From Euglena gracilis (Eukaryota; Euglenida; Euglenophyceae; Euglenales): a stretch of 64,000 nt of DNA. Of this stretch, positions 39,853 to 51,063 are shown piece after piece; positions within the stretch are counted from its first letter, which is position 1; each line of letters begins with the position of its first letter. The position numbers and the translations under genes are program-made. The notes below the pieces were generated by a model. That model worked only from the letters and a program-made list of their open reading frames with translations, ran no database searches and had not been told where the DNA came from. The stretch covers positions 6,273,425-6,337,424 of the forward strand of contig CP154954.1 in the NCBI GenBank assembly GCA_039621445.1, read 5' to 3'.

Positions 39853-40786
39853 AGGGCCCGATCCAGAGGGGGTCTATTTTGGAAGCTTGCATACGGATTC
39901 GGTTATTCCGAACCCATACGCGATCACCAGCACTATAGCCAGGTGATTTGAATTCTTGCAAAAATTTATTTCTCTTTTGAGAATGGATATCAGTAATGCG
40001 TTTTTGAACAGTAGTTCTGAGAGACCCTACTTCAGAGAACCATGTCTCACAGGTTACGTAACTTCGAGCTGGTCTCTCTGATGATATATCACCAATCGCC
40101 GCCGGGTCTCGCCCAAAAACGATTTTATATGGGGATTGCGGAAAAACTAAACCCGGTAGGGTGTTTATATAAAAGAGGGACCATGGCAAAACCTGGACCC
40201 AGGCCTGGCGCGAGTCAGCCAGTGAGAGGCGGAGCATATTTACAACAGCCTTCACTGCTGCCTCGGCGCGGCCATTGCCCTTCGGGCGATATATAATGGA
40301 AAAATGTTGTTCGATTCCCAGTAAACCACATAGGGTTGTGAAGAATCGGGAAGAGATCAAATGATCTTGATCACTGACAATCTCATTCGGCAAGCCCATT
40401 AGGCAGACACACTTCTCCATAAATATCTGCGCTAAAATTTGCGCGGTCAACCCTGCCTTTTGGCATGGAATGGCTACTATGTAACCACTCAAGCGACAGA
40501 CAACTACAAAAACATAATCGTAAATTTTGCCGTCTGATCCTTAGCAAGGTTCTAATTCGAGAAAATCCATGCAGAGGGACGTAAAAATGTCAGGGGGTAC
40601 GGGGAAAAAATCAAGCGCACCAGGGGGGGTACCTCTGCGCGGTTTCACGGCTTGACAAATTTGCACCATTGCGAAATTTGCAAGCAGCGCGAATGCAAAT
40701 CTATTTCTTTCAGGGTTGTACAATACCTGCGACCCACCAAAGAAAGATGTTTGGGGGCCCCAGGGTGAACTTGGTTGTGTTAACAC
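39770..40786 (-). pseudogene. pol: G1 integrase, copy B
   Basis: The N-terminal part is degenerate (FAFALLANFAMVQICQAVKP). After MDFLELEPC and an in-frame TAA (40541) come YDYVFVVVCRLSGYIVAIP, EIVSDQDHLISSRFF and RPKGNGRAEAAVKAV. The second Asp and the Glu of the DDE triad are present, but the first Asp is Cys (VVCRLS in place of VVDRLS), so strand transfer should fail. The C-terminal part has [19 protein letters not shown] and a [19 protein letters not shown] barrel-like segment before a frameshift near 39800. Confidence 0.85.
40493..40540 (-). other. Read-through junction inside G1 integrase
   Basis: The codons between TAA 40541 and the next methionine codon encode GSDGKIYDYVFVVVCRLS, the normal start of the integrase core, in the same phase as MDFLELEPC upstream. 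This shows the TAA is internal to the domain. Confidence 0.7.
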
Positions 40787-42519
40787 AAAAGTACTTCATC
40801 AACCAAGTCACGGGGTATACAATATTTATATCCCGCATCATCGCGGTAAACCAACCGTAAAGGGGAGAGAGTATAATTATGTACAACTTCGCCATTGCGC
40901 AGTCTGTGCACTATCGTGCTATATACAGGGTCATGGGAATAATCCCATTCGCGAAAGAAGAGGGGGGAAGGAGATTCAGATCGCGTAATGCGACGGGGGC
41001 CAGGTGTGCGGCCTCGTCGCCTTCTCCCCCGTATAGGAGAGACTGGCAACGAACGAAAAATCGATGAAACGGGAAAAGAGTCCAACATATCGTCGGCTGC
41101 GTCATATCGACGTGCATATTCATCAGCCTCTTGGCTACCATGAAAGATGGCATCACCTTCATCCGGGTTACCGGGGTAATCCCAGGGTGCTCGACTGAGC
41201 GGGTCTGCTACTTTATGTGTATGGCCAGGGGTATATACAACCACTAGGTTCAATTGGCTCAAAAATTCATGCCATCGGCATCTTCGGCCTACAGAAGACA
41301 TAGCTTTGTTCAGATCCTCGGTGTACCAGTGTTGAAGACTCTCATGGTCAGTCAACACTAGTATTTGCACCAAGGAACTGGCGACCCAACTACGGAATTT
41401 TTGCAAAATAAGTACGATTGCGTACGTTTCCTTCTCACGGATACTCCATTTGACTTGGCCTTTGCCAGCTTCACCTTGTAGCTTTCTACTGAAAAATGCT
41501 ACAGGGCGTAATTAGTTAGCCGCGTTATGCTGGCTTAGAACACCGCCTTCAGCATAATCGCTGCTATCGACTTCTAGCACATAAGGCTTGTAGGGATCCA
41601 CGATGTCGAGTACGACATTTTCAAGCATTAGCTTTTTAATGATCTCTAGAGATTTACGCATATCTGCGTCCCATTTGATTTTTGTATTTTCGGGTGCGCG
41701 ATTTTTGACCTGCCTCGTTAGAGGTACCGCGATTTTCGCGAAATCTTTCATGTAAATCGCGTAGTATTGGGCTAATCCCAAAAATCCTTTCAAATGGGTG
41801 ATGGTCTTGATGACCTCAGGTGTCCATTTCTTAATGGCCTCTAGTTTGCTAGGCGCCGCTCGGCGTTGGCCATTATTAAGAATGTGACCACAAAACTTTA
41901 TCGTTTCGCGAAATAAGTGCATTTTAGCACCTTTGACAAAAAGTCTATGCTTGAGAAATGCGGCTAATACCGCGCGAACATCACGATAGTGAATATCGAG
42001 AATATTCTCGTGTGTCGCTGAAGGAGGGGGGGTACCAACCAAAACATCATCAATGTATACCAGCGCAAACGGAAAATCCCGTAAGACCCATTGGATCATG
42101 CGCTGAAACATTGCTGGTCCATTCTTAACACCCATTGGTAAAACTGTCCATTGGTAAACACCTCTGGATGTTACAAAAGCCATATAGGCTTGCGAATCGG
42201 GATCCAGATGCTTTTGGTGGAAACCATCCTCCAGGTTGAAAATTGACCACAAGCGGTTATCCACTTGTTTTGTGATGAGGTCCTCTATTAGAGGTAGCGG
42301 GAATGGGTCATCCTTAGTTTGCGAATTTAGGTACCGATAATCCAGTACCAGCCTCCACTTTTTCTGACCTGATGGGTCTGGGGGCTTAGGAACCACAAAA
42401 GCTTGGGAGGTCCATTCACTCTTGGAAGGGATGATCCACTTCCGCTCTATGAGCTTTTCAATCATTTCATTGAGAGCTATCTCTCTTTCTCCTGAACAAC
42501 GGAAAAATTTCCGATGCAT
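40780..42519 (-). pseudogene. pol: G1 reverse transcriptase and RNase H, copy B
   Basis: RT as in copy A, with FALVYIDDVLVG. It continues in frame to YVLEVDSSDYAEGGVLSQHN (first RNase H Asp), then TAA 41512, then LRPVAFFSRKLQ, REKETYAIVLILQKF (Glu), ILVLTDHESLQHW (Asp) and HTHKVADPLSRAPW (Asp). The TAA falls exactly between two conserved RNase H segments and the frame does not change, so the gene reads through if that codon is sense or suppressed. TAA 40780 lies in the segment that leads to the integrase zinc domain. Confidence 0.9.
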
Positions 42520-42712
42520 TGGCTTTGCGCCTTCCTTAAGCTCAATCTTACAAACACCGAAAGGTCCTTGAATAGCGGGATCTATATCGCAAGCGTAAAC
42601 GGGATTTTCCAGAACACCAGAAAATTCGCGACTGATGCGCGTACAAAATTCTGCTCAACTGGGGTGATGTCCTGCACTTTCAATGACAGCGGAAACCTGT
42701 TTATGGGTCATA

Positions 42713-43534
42713 TCAACTATAGGGGGGGGGGGCAGAACGGTGATGCCTATCGGCCATATGGTCAAAAGCCGTATCGGCTCCCACATGGTCGGTATGATCC
42801 AACACACTAACATTCAGGGGTGGAGATTGAGACACATTGAAAGAATCAAAGAAACAAACACGGAAAATGATTTCTTGGAAATGTGGTAATACCACTCCAC
42901 GGAAATCCTCGAATAGAGGAACATCGTTTGGTAGGTCCAACCAATAAAATGTGACATAAGTCAAATTCTGAAACCATTCCGCTTCGGGATTCACAGGAAC
43001 AAGTAATGCGCCTCGCGCTTGATCCTGGAAAATCTTATTTACAACAAGCGGGATAAGTTTTAGGGGTGGATGCATCCATAGGATAGTGTCTCCCCAAAAA
43101 TTATCAAAAGCGTTAGAATGTTGCGACCAATGTCGCGGTAGTCGCGAATGCGCGTTGGAAGAGAATGCATCAATTTCTAAGGTCAAATCAAAGGAATCTG
43201 CCATATCGGCGATTTTTGAAAACCAATGTTTCAAGATTCGATATTGACCAAACTGAAAAGCATTCCAGGTATCCTTGGTGTACTTGGAGATCTGCTCAAC
43301 ATCCTGAAGGGGGGGAACACGCTGTAACACAGAACAACAGAATTGTGAATCATCCACACACATGTCCATAGGACTCAATCCAGGGGGGGGGGGGTTGGGC
43401 ATATACCCAGTCATCGGTGATGCGCGATAGCGCGGAACGCGCGATATGCGCGGGATTCGGACTATGTGCGGCAAGCACGATATTCGCGGGGGTGTTGGAT
43501 AGCGCCATAGGCGCATGGGGAGCGCTATTCGCAA
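42713..43534 (-). CDS. G1 Dam-like methyltransferase-type domain, copy B
   Basis: Same domain as 1096-1758 (EIDAFSSNAHSRLP, TILWMHPPLKLIP). The frame is open 50 codons further at its N-terminus because of the longer G run. The catalytic NPP motif is HPP, so a methyltransferase activity would have to be rebuilt from degenerate residues; a structural use is as likely. Confidence 0.6.
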   Translation of the reverse strand: MRIALPMRLWRYPTPPRISCLPHIVRIPRISRVPRYRASPMTGYMPNPPPPGLSPMDMCVDDSQFCCSVLQRVPPLQDVEQISKYTKDTWNAFQFGQYRILKHWFSKIADMADSFDLTLEIDAFSSNAHSRLPRHWSQHSNAFDNFWGDTILWMHPPLKLIPLVVNKIFQDQARGALLVPVNPEAEWFQNLTYVTFYWLDLPNDVPLFEDFRGVVLPHFQEIIFRVCFFDSFNVSQSPPLNVSVLDHTDHVGADTAFDHMADRHHRSAPPPYS

Positions 43535-43661
43535 ATCCTAAAAGGGAGGCTATGCCTTTGCACTGTAGTGCTTGATTCACATTCGCGAATTGCGAAAAAC
43601 TTCCAATTGTAAGTGTGGGATGTGAACAACTACTAAGTGTATGGTTGGGTGTATCACCCAT
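43350..43661 (-). CDS. G1 linker between protease and Dam-like domain, copy B
   Basis: As at 1755-2039. In copy B the G run at 43383-43394 has twelve G against ten in copy A, which changes the frame in which the linker meets the Dam-like domain. Confidence 0.4.
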   Translation of the reverse strand: MGDTPNHTLSSCSHPTLTIGSFSQFANVNQALQCKGIASLLGFANSAPHAPMALSNTPANIVLAAHSPNPAHIARSALSRITDDWVYAQPPPPWIESYGHVCG

Positions 43662-43811
43662 TGTACCAAGGCTACGTACGTTTTGGTTATCTATTAAATC
43701 CGTACCGGTTGTACCATTACCAAGTACATAAGTACTATTACCAGGTGTAGGTGGAGAAAAATTCCCGGTTGCGGAATCTAATCGGATTAGTTTGGAAGAT
43801 TCAACTAGACA

Positions 43812-44657
43812 TCAACAATCAAAATCATGGTAAGCGGAGATTCTCCGACAGTGAGCGCATTGGTAGGAGGGTTGGTGCATGTGGTGCGCGTTTGTGTGGG
43901 TGTCACTGCATAAGTTGGTGTCGGTTGGGGTAGCTGCTGGGAGGTGTACAGGGGTGTCCGAAATCGACACACCTGGTGGAAAACGAAAAAGTTGGGCAGC
44001 TGGGCGGCTACTCGACACCGTAATTACTTCAGGCCTTTGGGCTTTCGCCTGGGAACCCAGCGAAACGAGCGGGGTTAAGCTACTGGCTTTCCGTACCGCA
44101 TGGGAAACGAGCGGTAAAAGTGCTGTGTGTAGGGGGGCAACTTTCTGTTTACCCCTAGGGTAGGAAACGGTGTTTTCGGATGTGGAAAACGTTATGGAAA
44201 TGCGGGGGGACGTCCTGGGTGACGTCACGGGGAACAAGTTTGGGGGTTCGGCGTGTGTGCAGGGGGTAGTGCGCAAACCGTGCGAAGGACAATCCACCAC
44301 CATTCGGTGTTGCCGTAGGAATGGAAGACCCAATATGACATCTGACCCGGCGATATTCGCCTCGAATGCCCAAGTACCCAGAAAATTTTGTAATTGTGGG
44401 GGGTGTGTGTCGTGCTTCGGGATAATGGGGAGGACTATGTCCAAAATGCATCCCAAGTCACCACCGCACATGGGGCTGTTGTCTGCAGTCATAATTTTGA
44501 TGGGATTCTTGGCATGAACCAAGAGGGGGGTGGGTATAATTCCTTTGCGGAAAAGAAGGGGGATTCGACACCCTGTTTCGACTAAAATCTTGGCTTGTGC
44601 ACAAAAATTTCGAGTTTTAATTTTCGCTTGTACCAAAAGTTCCAGGGGGGTACGCAA
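43812..44657 (-). CDS. G1 retropepsin-like protease, copy B (open)
   Basis: Open for 281 codons where copy A is frameshifted. It shows ILVETGCRIPLLF (Glu in place of the catalytic Asp), DVILGLPFL and DCPSHGLRTTP, followed by a Ser/Pro tail and a closing Cys/His cluster (QCAHCRRISAYHDFDC). The stop is TGA at 43812, and the frame continues open beyond it into the linker. Confidence 0.72.
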   Translation of the reverse strand: MRTPLELLVQAKIKTRNFCAQAKILVETGCRIPLLFRKGIIPTPLLVHAKNPIKIMTADNSPMCGGDLGCILDIVLPIIPKHDTHPPQLQNFLGTWAFEANIAGSDVILGLPFLRQHRMVVDCPSHGLRTTPCTHAEPPNLFPVTSPRTSPRISITFSTSENTVSYPRGKQKVAPLHTALLPLVSHAVRKASSLTPLVSLGSQAKAQRPEVITVSSSRPAAQLFRFPPGVSISDTPVHLPAATPTDTNLCSDTHTNAHHMHQPSYQCAHCRRISAYHDFDC

Positions 44658-44681
44658 AGCGAAGGGTCGGGTGTAAAATCG

Positions 44682-46341
44682 TTATCGCGCCAACTATTCC
44701 ATAACTCTTTGCTTACTTTGCTCAACATTCCAAGCAAAAATTTCGCGCGGGGAGTGGGGGACCGAAAACTTTCTGGGTACCGACTAAAAAGACCGATGGG
44801 CAGGGGTACCGACCATCATGCGCATAGCGGGTATGCAACTTAGCCAATGAGGCTTCAATATTACCAACATCCTGTTGTAACTGTTTGTGCAAATCGGACA
44901 CGGTGGCCTGAAGTCCGCTAATATCCGGTGTTGGTGCACGGGTTGCCGCATTGCGGTTCTGCAAATCCGCGATTGCGGTCCGGATTTCCATTGTGCCGTT
45001 TTGCCACTGTTGTTGCAAATTGTCAATCCTACTCGCGACATTCGCGATTTGGGGTTGAAAACTCGCAATTTCAGCGGGAATTTCGCCTAATGGCGAGATT
45101 TCTGCTCCAATCGAGAAAGTCTTTCCTCCAAATGTTGCACATACGTGCGGGGGGCAAAACTTTGATTGGCTTGGGTAGAAAAGCGGGCAAAATTCGCGGA
45201 ATCACCGCTCAATTAGAAAATGCGCTGTTGCGCTTCCTGAAATGCGGTTGAAAGTGTGGAGAACTGCTCCAATGTAATAAATTGTCCCAAATCGGGATTT
45301 TTTGATGGGGGTCATGCAACTTTTGCTGCAATTGTGGAAAAATTGCCGTAATTGGCTCCAATTTATGATGTAAGGCTTGCAATCTATGTTGCATGTTGGA
45401 GAAAATCGCATCATTGCGGGATTGTGTTTCACACATGGCTTCACTCACTTTTTGGAAATGTTGTGGCAAATGTGCCTGCAAATGTGTGTCCAAACTTTGA
45501 CGCAAAGTTGCTAGGTCCACATTGGTGGATTGAAAATTTGTTTGGCAATATTCACCAACATCACGCACATAACTCCAAAGGTAATCGAGCTTGTGTTCTA
45601 CAACCTTTTGGATGTTTTCATCAAAATCCAAAACCTTGTTAAGTGTCATAGCGCAATCCGCTACACAAGTGTGGACATGGGAGATTTGCCGCGTTAGCGG
45701 GTGGTCCACTGGAAGATTTGCGACTATGCGCTGAATCACCGTAATGGGATGAGAAGAAATATTTTCCAACTCTTCCACATCACTGCTCATAGACTCTGTA
45801 GGACTTGTATAAGCAGGAACTGTCAAACGCATCTCCGGGTGCCATGGCAATGCCGGAAAAGAACCCGTATCCGGTGGTGCGGGCAATTGTCCAATCGGAC
45901 TTGTGGGGTGAAGCGTAGGGGGGGGGCTGAAAGAAACATGGTGTTTCTAACGCACCTTCAACAAAAAGTTGCCGTGGCGTATCCGTCTCAGAGTCAAATG
46001 TGCCTATCGGCACCAGTGCGAGATCTCGCCGGCGGGAATGGGTGTTAGCCGATTGGCTTTCCAACAAAAGGGGTTGTGCCTGTTGGGCATGGGGTTTGCT
46101 CTATAGAGCTTGACACCGATAGGTGTGGGGGTTCCCATCGGGCGGGGGGAGGATTACTCGACACAGACACCGATAGGTGTGACACACGCGGGGAAGGAGG
46201 ATGACCTGCCAAATGAGTCAATGCTTGTGTACCCCTATGGGGTTGAGGATGCTCATTAGAGCTAGTCAATGATGCCGCAGGTTCAAGTCCTCGAAGTGAA
46301 CCAATCAATGCAGCGTAGTCAATGGGAGTTGTGCTCTGCAT
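44682..46341 (-). pseudogene. gag: G1 gag-like region, copy B
   Basis: Equivalent to 3059-4719, with the same start and frame changes. Differences cluster at 45361-45378 (five changes in 15 bases) and one T is missing near 45313, which keeps the helical part in a longer open frame (45209-45886) than in copy A. Confidence 0.6.
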
Positions 46342-47296
46342 TTTTGAAGCAAAAACACAAAAAACAAGTGTAAATTGCGGTGTAAAATGCAGAAACAAGT
46401 ACAAAAAAAAGGGAAAGTATTAAAGTAAGCAGAGACCCGAACTCTGAGGTTTGAAGCAGCGTATACTGCGAACCGTCATAGGACGTGTCCGTGCGTACAG
46501 CTTTGGCCGGAAACGGCTTGTAGTGCCTGTGGTCGCCTATAGGCGGGGCACCACACGACCGTTTGCGGTCAAAAGGACCGAAAAACCTAAACTGCTACCA
46601 AGTGTACGTCCAACCTTTCCTCGCTTTCGCCCTTTGGTGCGCAAAAGGTAAAAGTTGGAGTAACAGAAAAAAATAAAAAAAATAATATAAAAGTTGAAAA
46701 GCCCTTTTCCCCAATTAAGAGGCAGAGCACAAGGCAGGTGAGAAGCCCTATGGGCTACGACAAAGAAAAGTGCCAAGTGACTTGGCTGTCCTTTCAGGAC
46801 TTCAAATGAAAACAAATCAAACTTGAAAATCAAGTCTTGAATGAAATACCAGAATGGAATAAAATAGAAAATACCACCAAGAACCAGAATAAGGATTGAG
46901 TATTCCTAATTCAGGCCGTTGGCATCTGTAGGAATACCACCCAGCATAGTACTGTGTATGGGGCTCAGAGCTATATCTGGCCGTAGGCTTATACCTACAT
47001 ACACAGTACCATGGCCTTACGGCTGCCTGGTACACAATTGCGCCAAGGGATCCTTCCGGCTTGTTCCGTACGCATCACGCCTCTTCCTACTGCGCAAGGG
47101 GTACCTCTGGGACGTTCGCCTACCGCCACCAGAACAGTGCCAGCATTGTGGCCAAAATCACTGGCCTTGGGACAGCCACACCCTCATCCGCCTGATCGGC
47201 CCGCTCCCACGTGCCCAATCAGGCTCACCTGCATTTAGGATTACAAGTGGGACAAGTGCAAAAACCCCCTGCCAGGGAAGAGGAGATCTGCTCTCG
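46342..47296. other. Leader and spacer between G1 gag and L2 fragment, copy B
   Basis: As 4720-5672, including the 12-bp inverted arms. Bases 46530-46610 are the most divergent short stretch between the copies. Confidence 0.5.
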
Positions 47297-47821
47297 TGCG
47301 GAGACGTCCCCACGCACCCTGAACCGCCGCAAAACCTAACAACAGACCACACACACCCCGGACGTCGGGCTGGAAAGGCCCGTCCGTCGTAGTCCGCCCA
47401 AGGGCGCCGCCGCACAAGTGGGGCAAACCGCGGACGGGGTAGCCTCCCCACCTGTGGGGACGTGGAGGAGAACCCCGGACCAGCCAGGCGTCCGGCACAC
47501 GCGTCACCCCGCGGTGCACCGGCTGCGGCAGGTGCCCGGTACCACGACCACCTGTTGTTGGGTCTCGCTCACCCGGAACGCGACGCCGCGGTGGTCATCG
47601 ACCGCGCGGGGCAGGAGTCCAATCTCAGAGGACGGACCGCGCACATCCTTGTCGTGGGCACCCCCCAATGCGACATCACCCATGTCCTACATCAAAAAAT
47701 CCCGACCCTCATACACCTACCCTCGGCCTGCGAACAACCTGTCTTTGACACCATGGCAGACACCATCAACACCTACGCCCACGCACAGGTTGAGGGTAGC
47801 CTGGACCAAATTGATCTCTGA
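47297..47821 (+). pseudogene. L2 fragment 1 (2A-like motif, pre-RT), copy B
   Basis: CGDVEENPGP lies at 47453-47482 and the decayed CGDVPTHPEP starts at 47297. Two bases of an AC repeat are missing compared with copy A between the motifs. Otherwise as 5673-6199. Confidence 0.73.
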
Positions 47822-48847
47822 TGAGGGCATGCTGGAGGATGACATTGAAGGTGGCGGTCTTGTTGGTGAGCCAAAGGTTGTGAGATGTTCAGCTGTGTAG
47901 TGGTTCAACGGTGGTGGCTCATGAATGGACCAGGGTCTCAGTACAGGGCCAGGGTTGGTCTTGGGTTGTAGGCCTTCCACATCAATGGCATCAACCTTGG
48001 TAGGCTTTGGTTGAGCTGGGGGTCTTGGCCTGGCAGCCTGGGATGCATTGGTATGTGACCCCTGATCTCTGACCCTGCATCTGGGTCCACCCACTTGGGA
48101 CCCAATGGAACTGATAGCTGGGCAGGTCATGGTCCCACAACTGGAGAAGGTTTTGGGCAGGGAGTCCCCAGCTGGAGTGAGGGGTGTCGATGCTGCCAGA
48201 GCCTGAGTGGGAGATGTCGATGTAACCACAGCCAAGGTGGGAGATGTCGATAGAGCCACAGCACCAGAAGGTGATGGTTCAGGTTGTGGTGTAGATGGGG
48301 TCGGGGAAACTGAGGAGTTGAAGGCTGGGTGCAAACTCAACATGGTGGATGGGGATGGTACTGGTCCCAATGCCAGAAAGAAGGAGCCAAACATCAGTGT
48401 GACTCTGAGGCATGAATGGATGGTTGCTGACTTAAGGGGGCCAATGAGAAAATTAGGCCAATAATTGCTGCAATGTTGACTGCAAAAAGGCTTTGGCAGG
48501 TCCAAAAGGCTGACAGGCTTTTTCTGGGGGGGCTTTTGCAGGCCCAATACATGAGGAGGGAGAGCCGATTCCAGTGGGGGGTTTTGCAAACCCAATATTC
48601 CAGACTTTGAGACGGCTTCCAGAGGGGGCTTTTGCAGGCCCAATATTGAAGGTTGGGGCTTTTTCAAGCCCAAATGTGACGTGGAGAGCTTTTGCAAGCT
48701 CAAATATGCACCCAGGTTGTCAATAGTAGTTGACTGTCCGCGGCGACCACGTCGGCACGGTAGTACGGCGTCGTCTTCGTTCTCGTCGTCATGCAGCAGG
48801 CTGCCCAGTAGTCTGCAGTAGTCTGCGACGTGACGCAGGGTCTTCAC
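47822..48847 (-). CDS. Hypothetical Pro-rich ORF with LGLQKPP repeats, copy B
   Basis: The same 376-codon frame as 6095-7225, intact in both copies, with one or two base changes. Family unknown; the end overlapping the L2 fragment is a shadow. Confidence 0.25.
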
Positions 48848-49321
48848 AGTCCACCTCCATGTCGAGTCTCCGCTTGGTTCCAGTCTGCGTGGTCAGGGCG
48901 GCGACGATGCTCTTGGACCCCGTCTGGGGCTTTCCGGCCATGTTATGCGGAAGGCGAAAAAAAATCGACACTCAGAAATTGAACTCAGTCCACCGACCAG
49001 TGGCACAGCCTACTGGATTTGAGTGTTCAGGGGTGTCGGAGGCTATGTACAGATGGAGGAACCCCATGGATAGTCCGAGGTGTCAACTGTCGCGGGGCTC
49101 AGCGGGAGGAAAATGGGCAAGGCCCATCTTCAATATAAAGCGCAGGGGGAGGGCAGGGCGGTGCTACAAACCGTGTGGTATGGTCGTCGGCGGGTGTGCA
49201 AGAGGTGGGTTGCGGGGCGTGGGTGGGGGGGCGGTTGGTCGTTGTCTCTCTGTGTGTGTGTGTTGTTGTGTGTGTGCTGTGTTGCCCTTCTTCTTCTTCT
49301 TCTTCTTCTTCTTTTTCTTTC

Positions 49322-49999
49322 TTAACGGAGTAAGTGCTTGGGTTGTAGGAGGTGGAATACCTCTCGTAGCAGGGCGATGGCCACGTTTTGGTAGATTTCC
49401 GCCTCCTTGATTTCGCGCTCAGCGCCCTGCTGCCAAAACGAGGCACGTTTGGCCACTTTGCTCAGTGTCCTGGCCGTTTCCGGTCCCATGCCGCCCCATG
49501 TCCCGAGGGCGAAAGGCGTGAAGCCCCACCATGCTTGCTGACATGGGATGTTGTATTTCTGCTTTTTGGCGTCCTCCCTCCTCTTTAGGAAGGATCTCCA
49601 GCGTTCGCGGGTTGCGGTGAGTTCTGTAGCCTGCCATCCATGGCAGACGGTGACGTCCAGCGCTGTCGGCTTCCCCTCAGACCAGCAGTCCAGAAGGGGG
49701 TCCGCCGGGCGGAGATGGCTGTCTCTGGCTGTCGGCAATGAAACTTCCTTCTGCACCCGCTGACCGCTGTTGGACAAGGTTTGAAATAGGGCGTCCTGTA
49801 AAGCGTTGTGGCGTGTTGCGAAGTTGTTCCTGCGGCAGAAGAGGAGGTGGTCGCCCTCCTTGTCCATGGGTTGGCCGAATCCTGTGCACGGCTGGCTGAC
49901 GTCATTCAACACCAGGAGGCCCAACCACCATTTCAGTCCCAGGGTGTATTCTTCGCTGGAGAAGGTGGTGTGGGAGTTGTTCGAGGGGGTAGCTGCCAT
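49322..49999 (-). pseudogene. L2 fragment 4 (zinc knuckle, endonuclease), copy B
   Basis: As 7697-8374, with one residue change (Ser-Lys for Ser-Arg in TLSKVAKRA). The nuclease acidic residues in RPAD and ALDVTV are kept. Confidence 0.75.
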
Positions 50000-50555
50000 C
50001 CAACCGTGTCCAAACCCCGTGTGTTCAATTTCCTAAGGTTTGCATACAGTGGACCTGTTCCCCTATTTAGTGGCGGCCGCTCCATCCTTTCACAGAGGGG
50101 GACACAACAAGGCTGCCCTCTGGGCCCCATCGGGTTCGCCCTGGCGCTGCAGCCCCTGCTGGAGCGGATTACCAGGGATGGCCAGCTGCTGTGGAACAGC
50201 TGGTACCTGGACGACGGCCTCCTGGTCGGGACCCCGGACAGGATTGAACACTGCCTACGATTCCTGCTGCAAGAGTCCCACCGCGTAGGTCTCGGCCTTA
50301 ACCTGCAAGCGTCATGTGGGGCCCGGAAGCAAGGAGTACACCCAGCTGTGACAGAATGCAAGTTGTCCCTTGGACACTAGGGGAGGGTATCACCGTCCTT
50401 GGTATCCCAGTTGACCTCCCTGCATTCTCGGACACTACCAAGACGGCGTGGGAAGACGCCGCCGCCAAAATCGAGAAGGCCGCATCTACCATAACTTCCC
50501 TGACCGACGCCCAGGTAGCTGCCCGGTCTACGCAAACAGTCTTGGAGGTGGCGGG
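50000..50555 (+). pseudogene. L2 fragment 3 (RT palm, inverted), copy B
   Basis: As 8375-8930, motif C YLDDG intact, opposite in strand to its neighbours. One residue differs (AFSD for ASSD). The inversion is thus older than the 41.6 kb duplication. Confidence 0.75.
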
Positions 50556-51063
50556 GCCGCAGACCCGACGGACCTGGTGCGGATCCCCGCAGGAAGCGGC
50601 GGATGGCCTCCTTCAGTCTGTCCTCCCATTCCGGGGTGTGGTTCTCTGGAAATGGCCTAACGTGTCGCGGGAGGCGGTTGGTGTCGACGTTTATGCCGGC
50701 AGGATGCAACTTCTCCAGGGCAGCCCAGACCTCCGGGTCCTCTGGTTGGTGCGCACCCTCGGAGAGCAGTATCTGGACCGCCTTCGCGGACGCCCCTTTA
50801 GCAGTGAGGGTGCGTACCCGTCTCGTTACTGCCTCACTGAGGGCGGTCGGCTGTGTTCTGGAGCGCTTTTCCGCCCTGGTTTCCACGATGGAGTGTCGTG
50901 TCTGCGTGACCTTCAGTGCCTCCGACAGAAGGGTGGTGTAATCCCCCTCGCGGAAAAGTTTGGCGCGCCTCAGCAGGATGGACTGCAGCTCTGCTGCCGA
51001 GGGCGGTGAAGTGGTTGACGCAGGTCGAAGGACGAGCTTTGGGAAAGGGTGTGCCCCGAACAA
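50541..51063 (-). pseudogene. L2 fragment 2 (N-terminal RT), copy B
   Basis: As 8916-9438, with GSAPGPSGLRPRHLQD and the same abrupt end of similarity. Confidence 0.75.

Larger units (their letters stand above)
39493..46341 (-). mobile_element. Ty3/gypsy-type element G1, copy B, full span
   Basis: The complete coding span of G1: gag (46341) to chromodomain stop TGA (39493). It crosses the position where copy A is cut by the window start. In-frame TAA codons at 41512, 40780 and 40541 interrupt pol within conserved segments, and frame changes occur at G runs 42722-42732 and 43383-43394. The first integrase aspartate and the protease aspartate are both replaced, so the copy is probably inactive. 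Confidence 0.85.

Noticed and set aside
39360-46700. Long terminal repeats for G1
   Set aside because: I compared the sequence beyond the chromodomain with that ahead of gag and saw no match; LTRs may be absent, diverged or further out.
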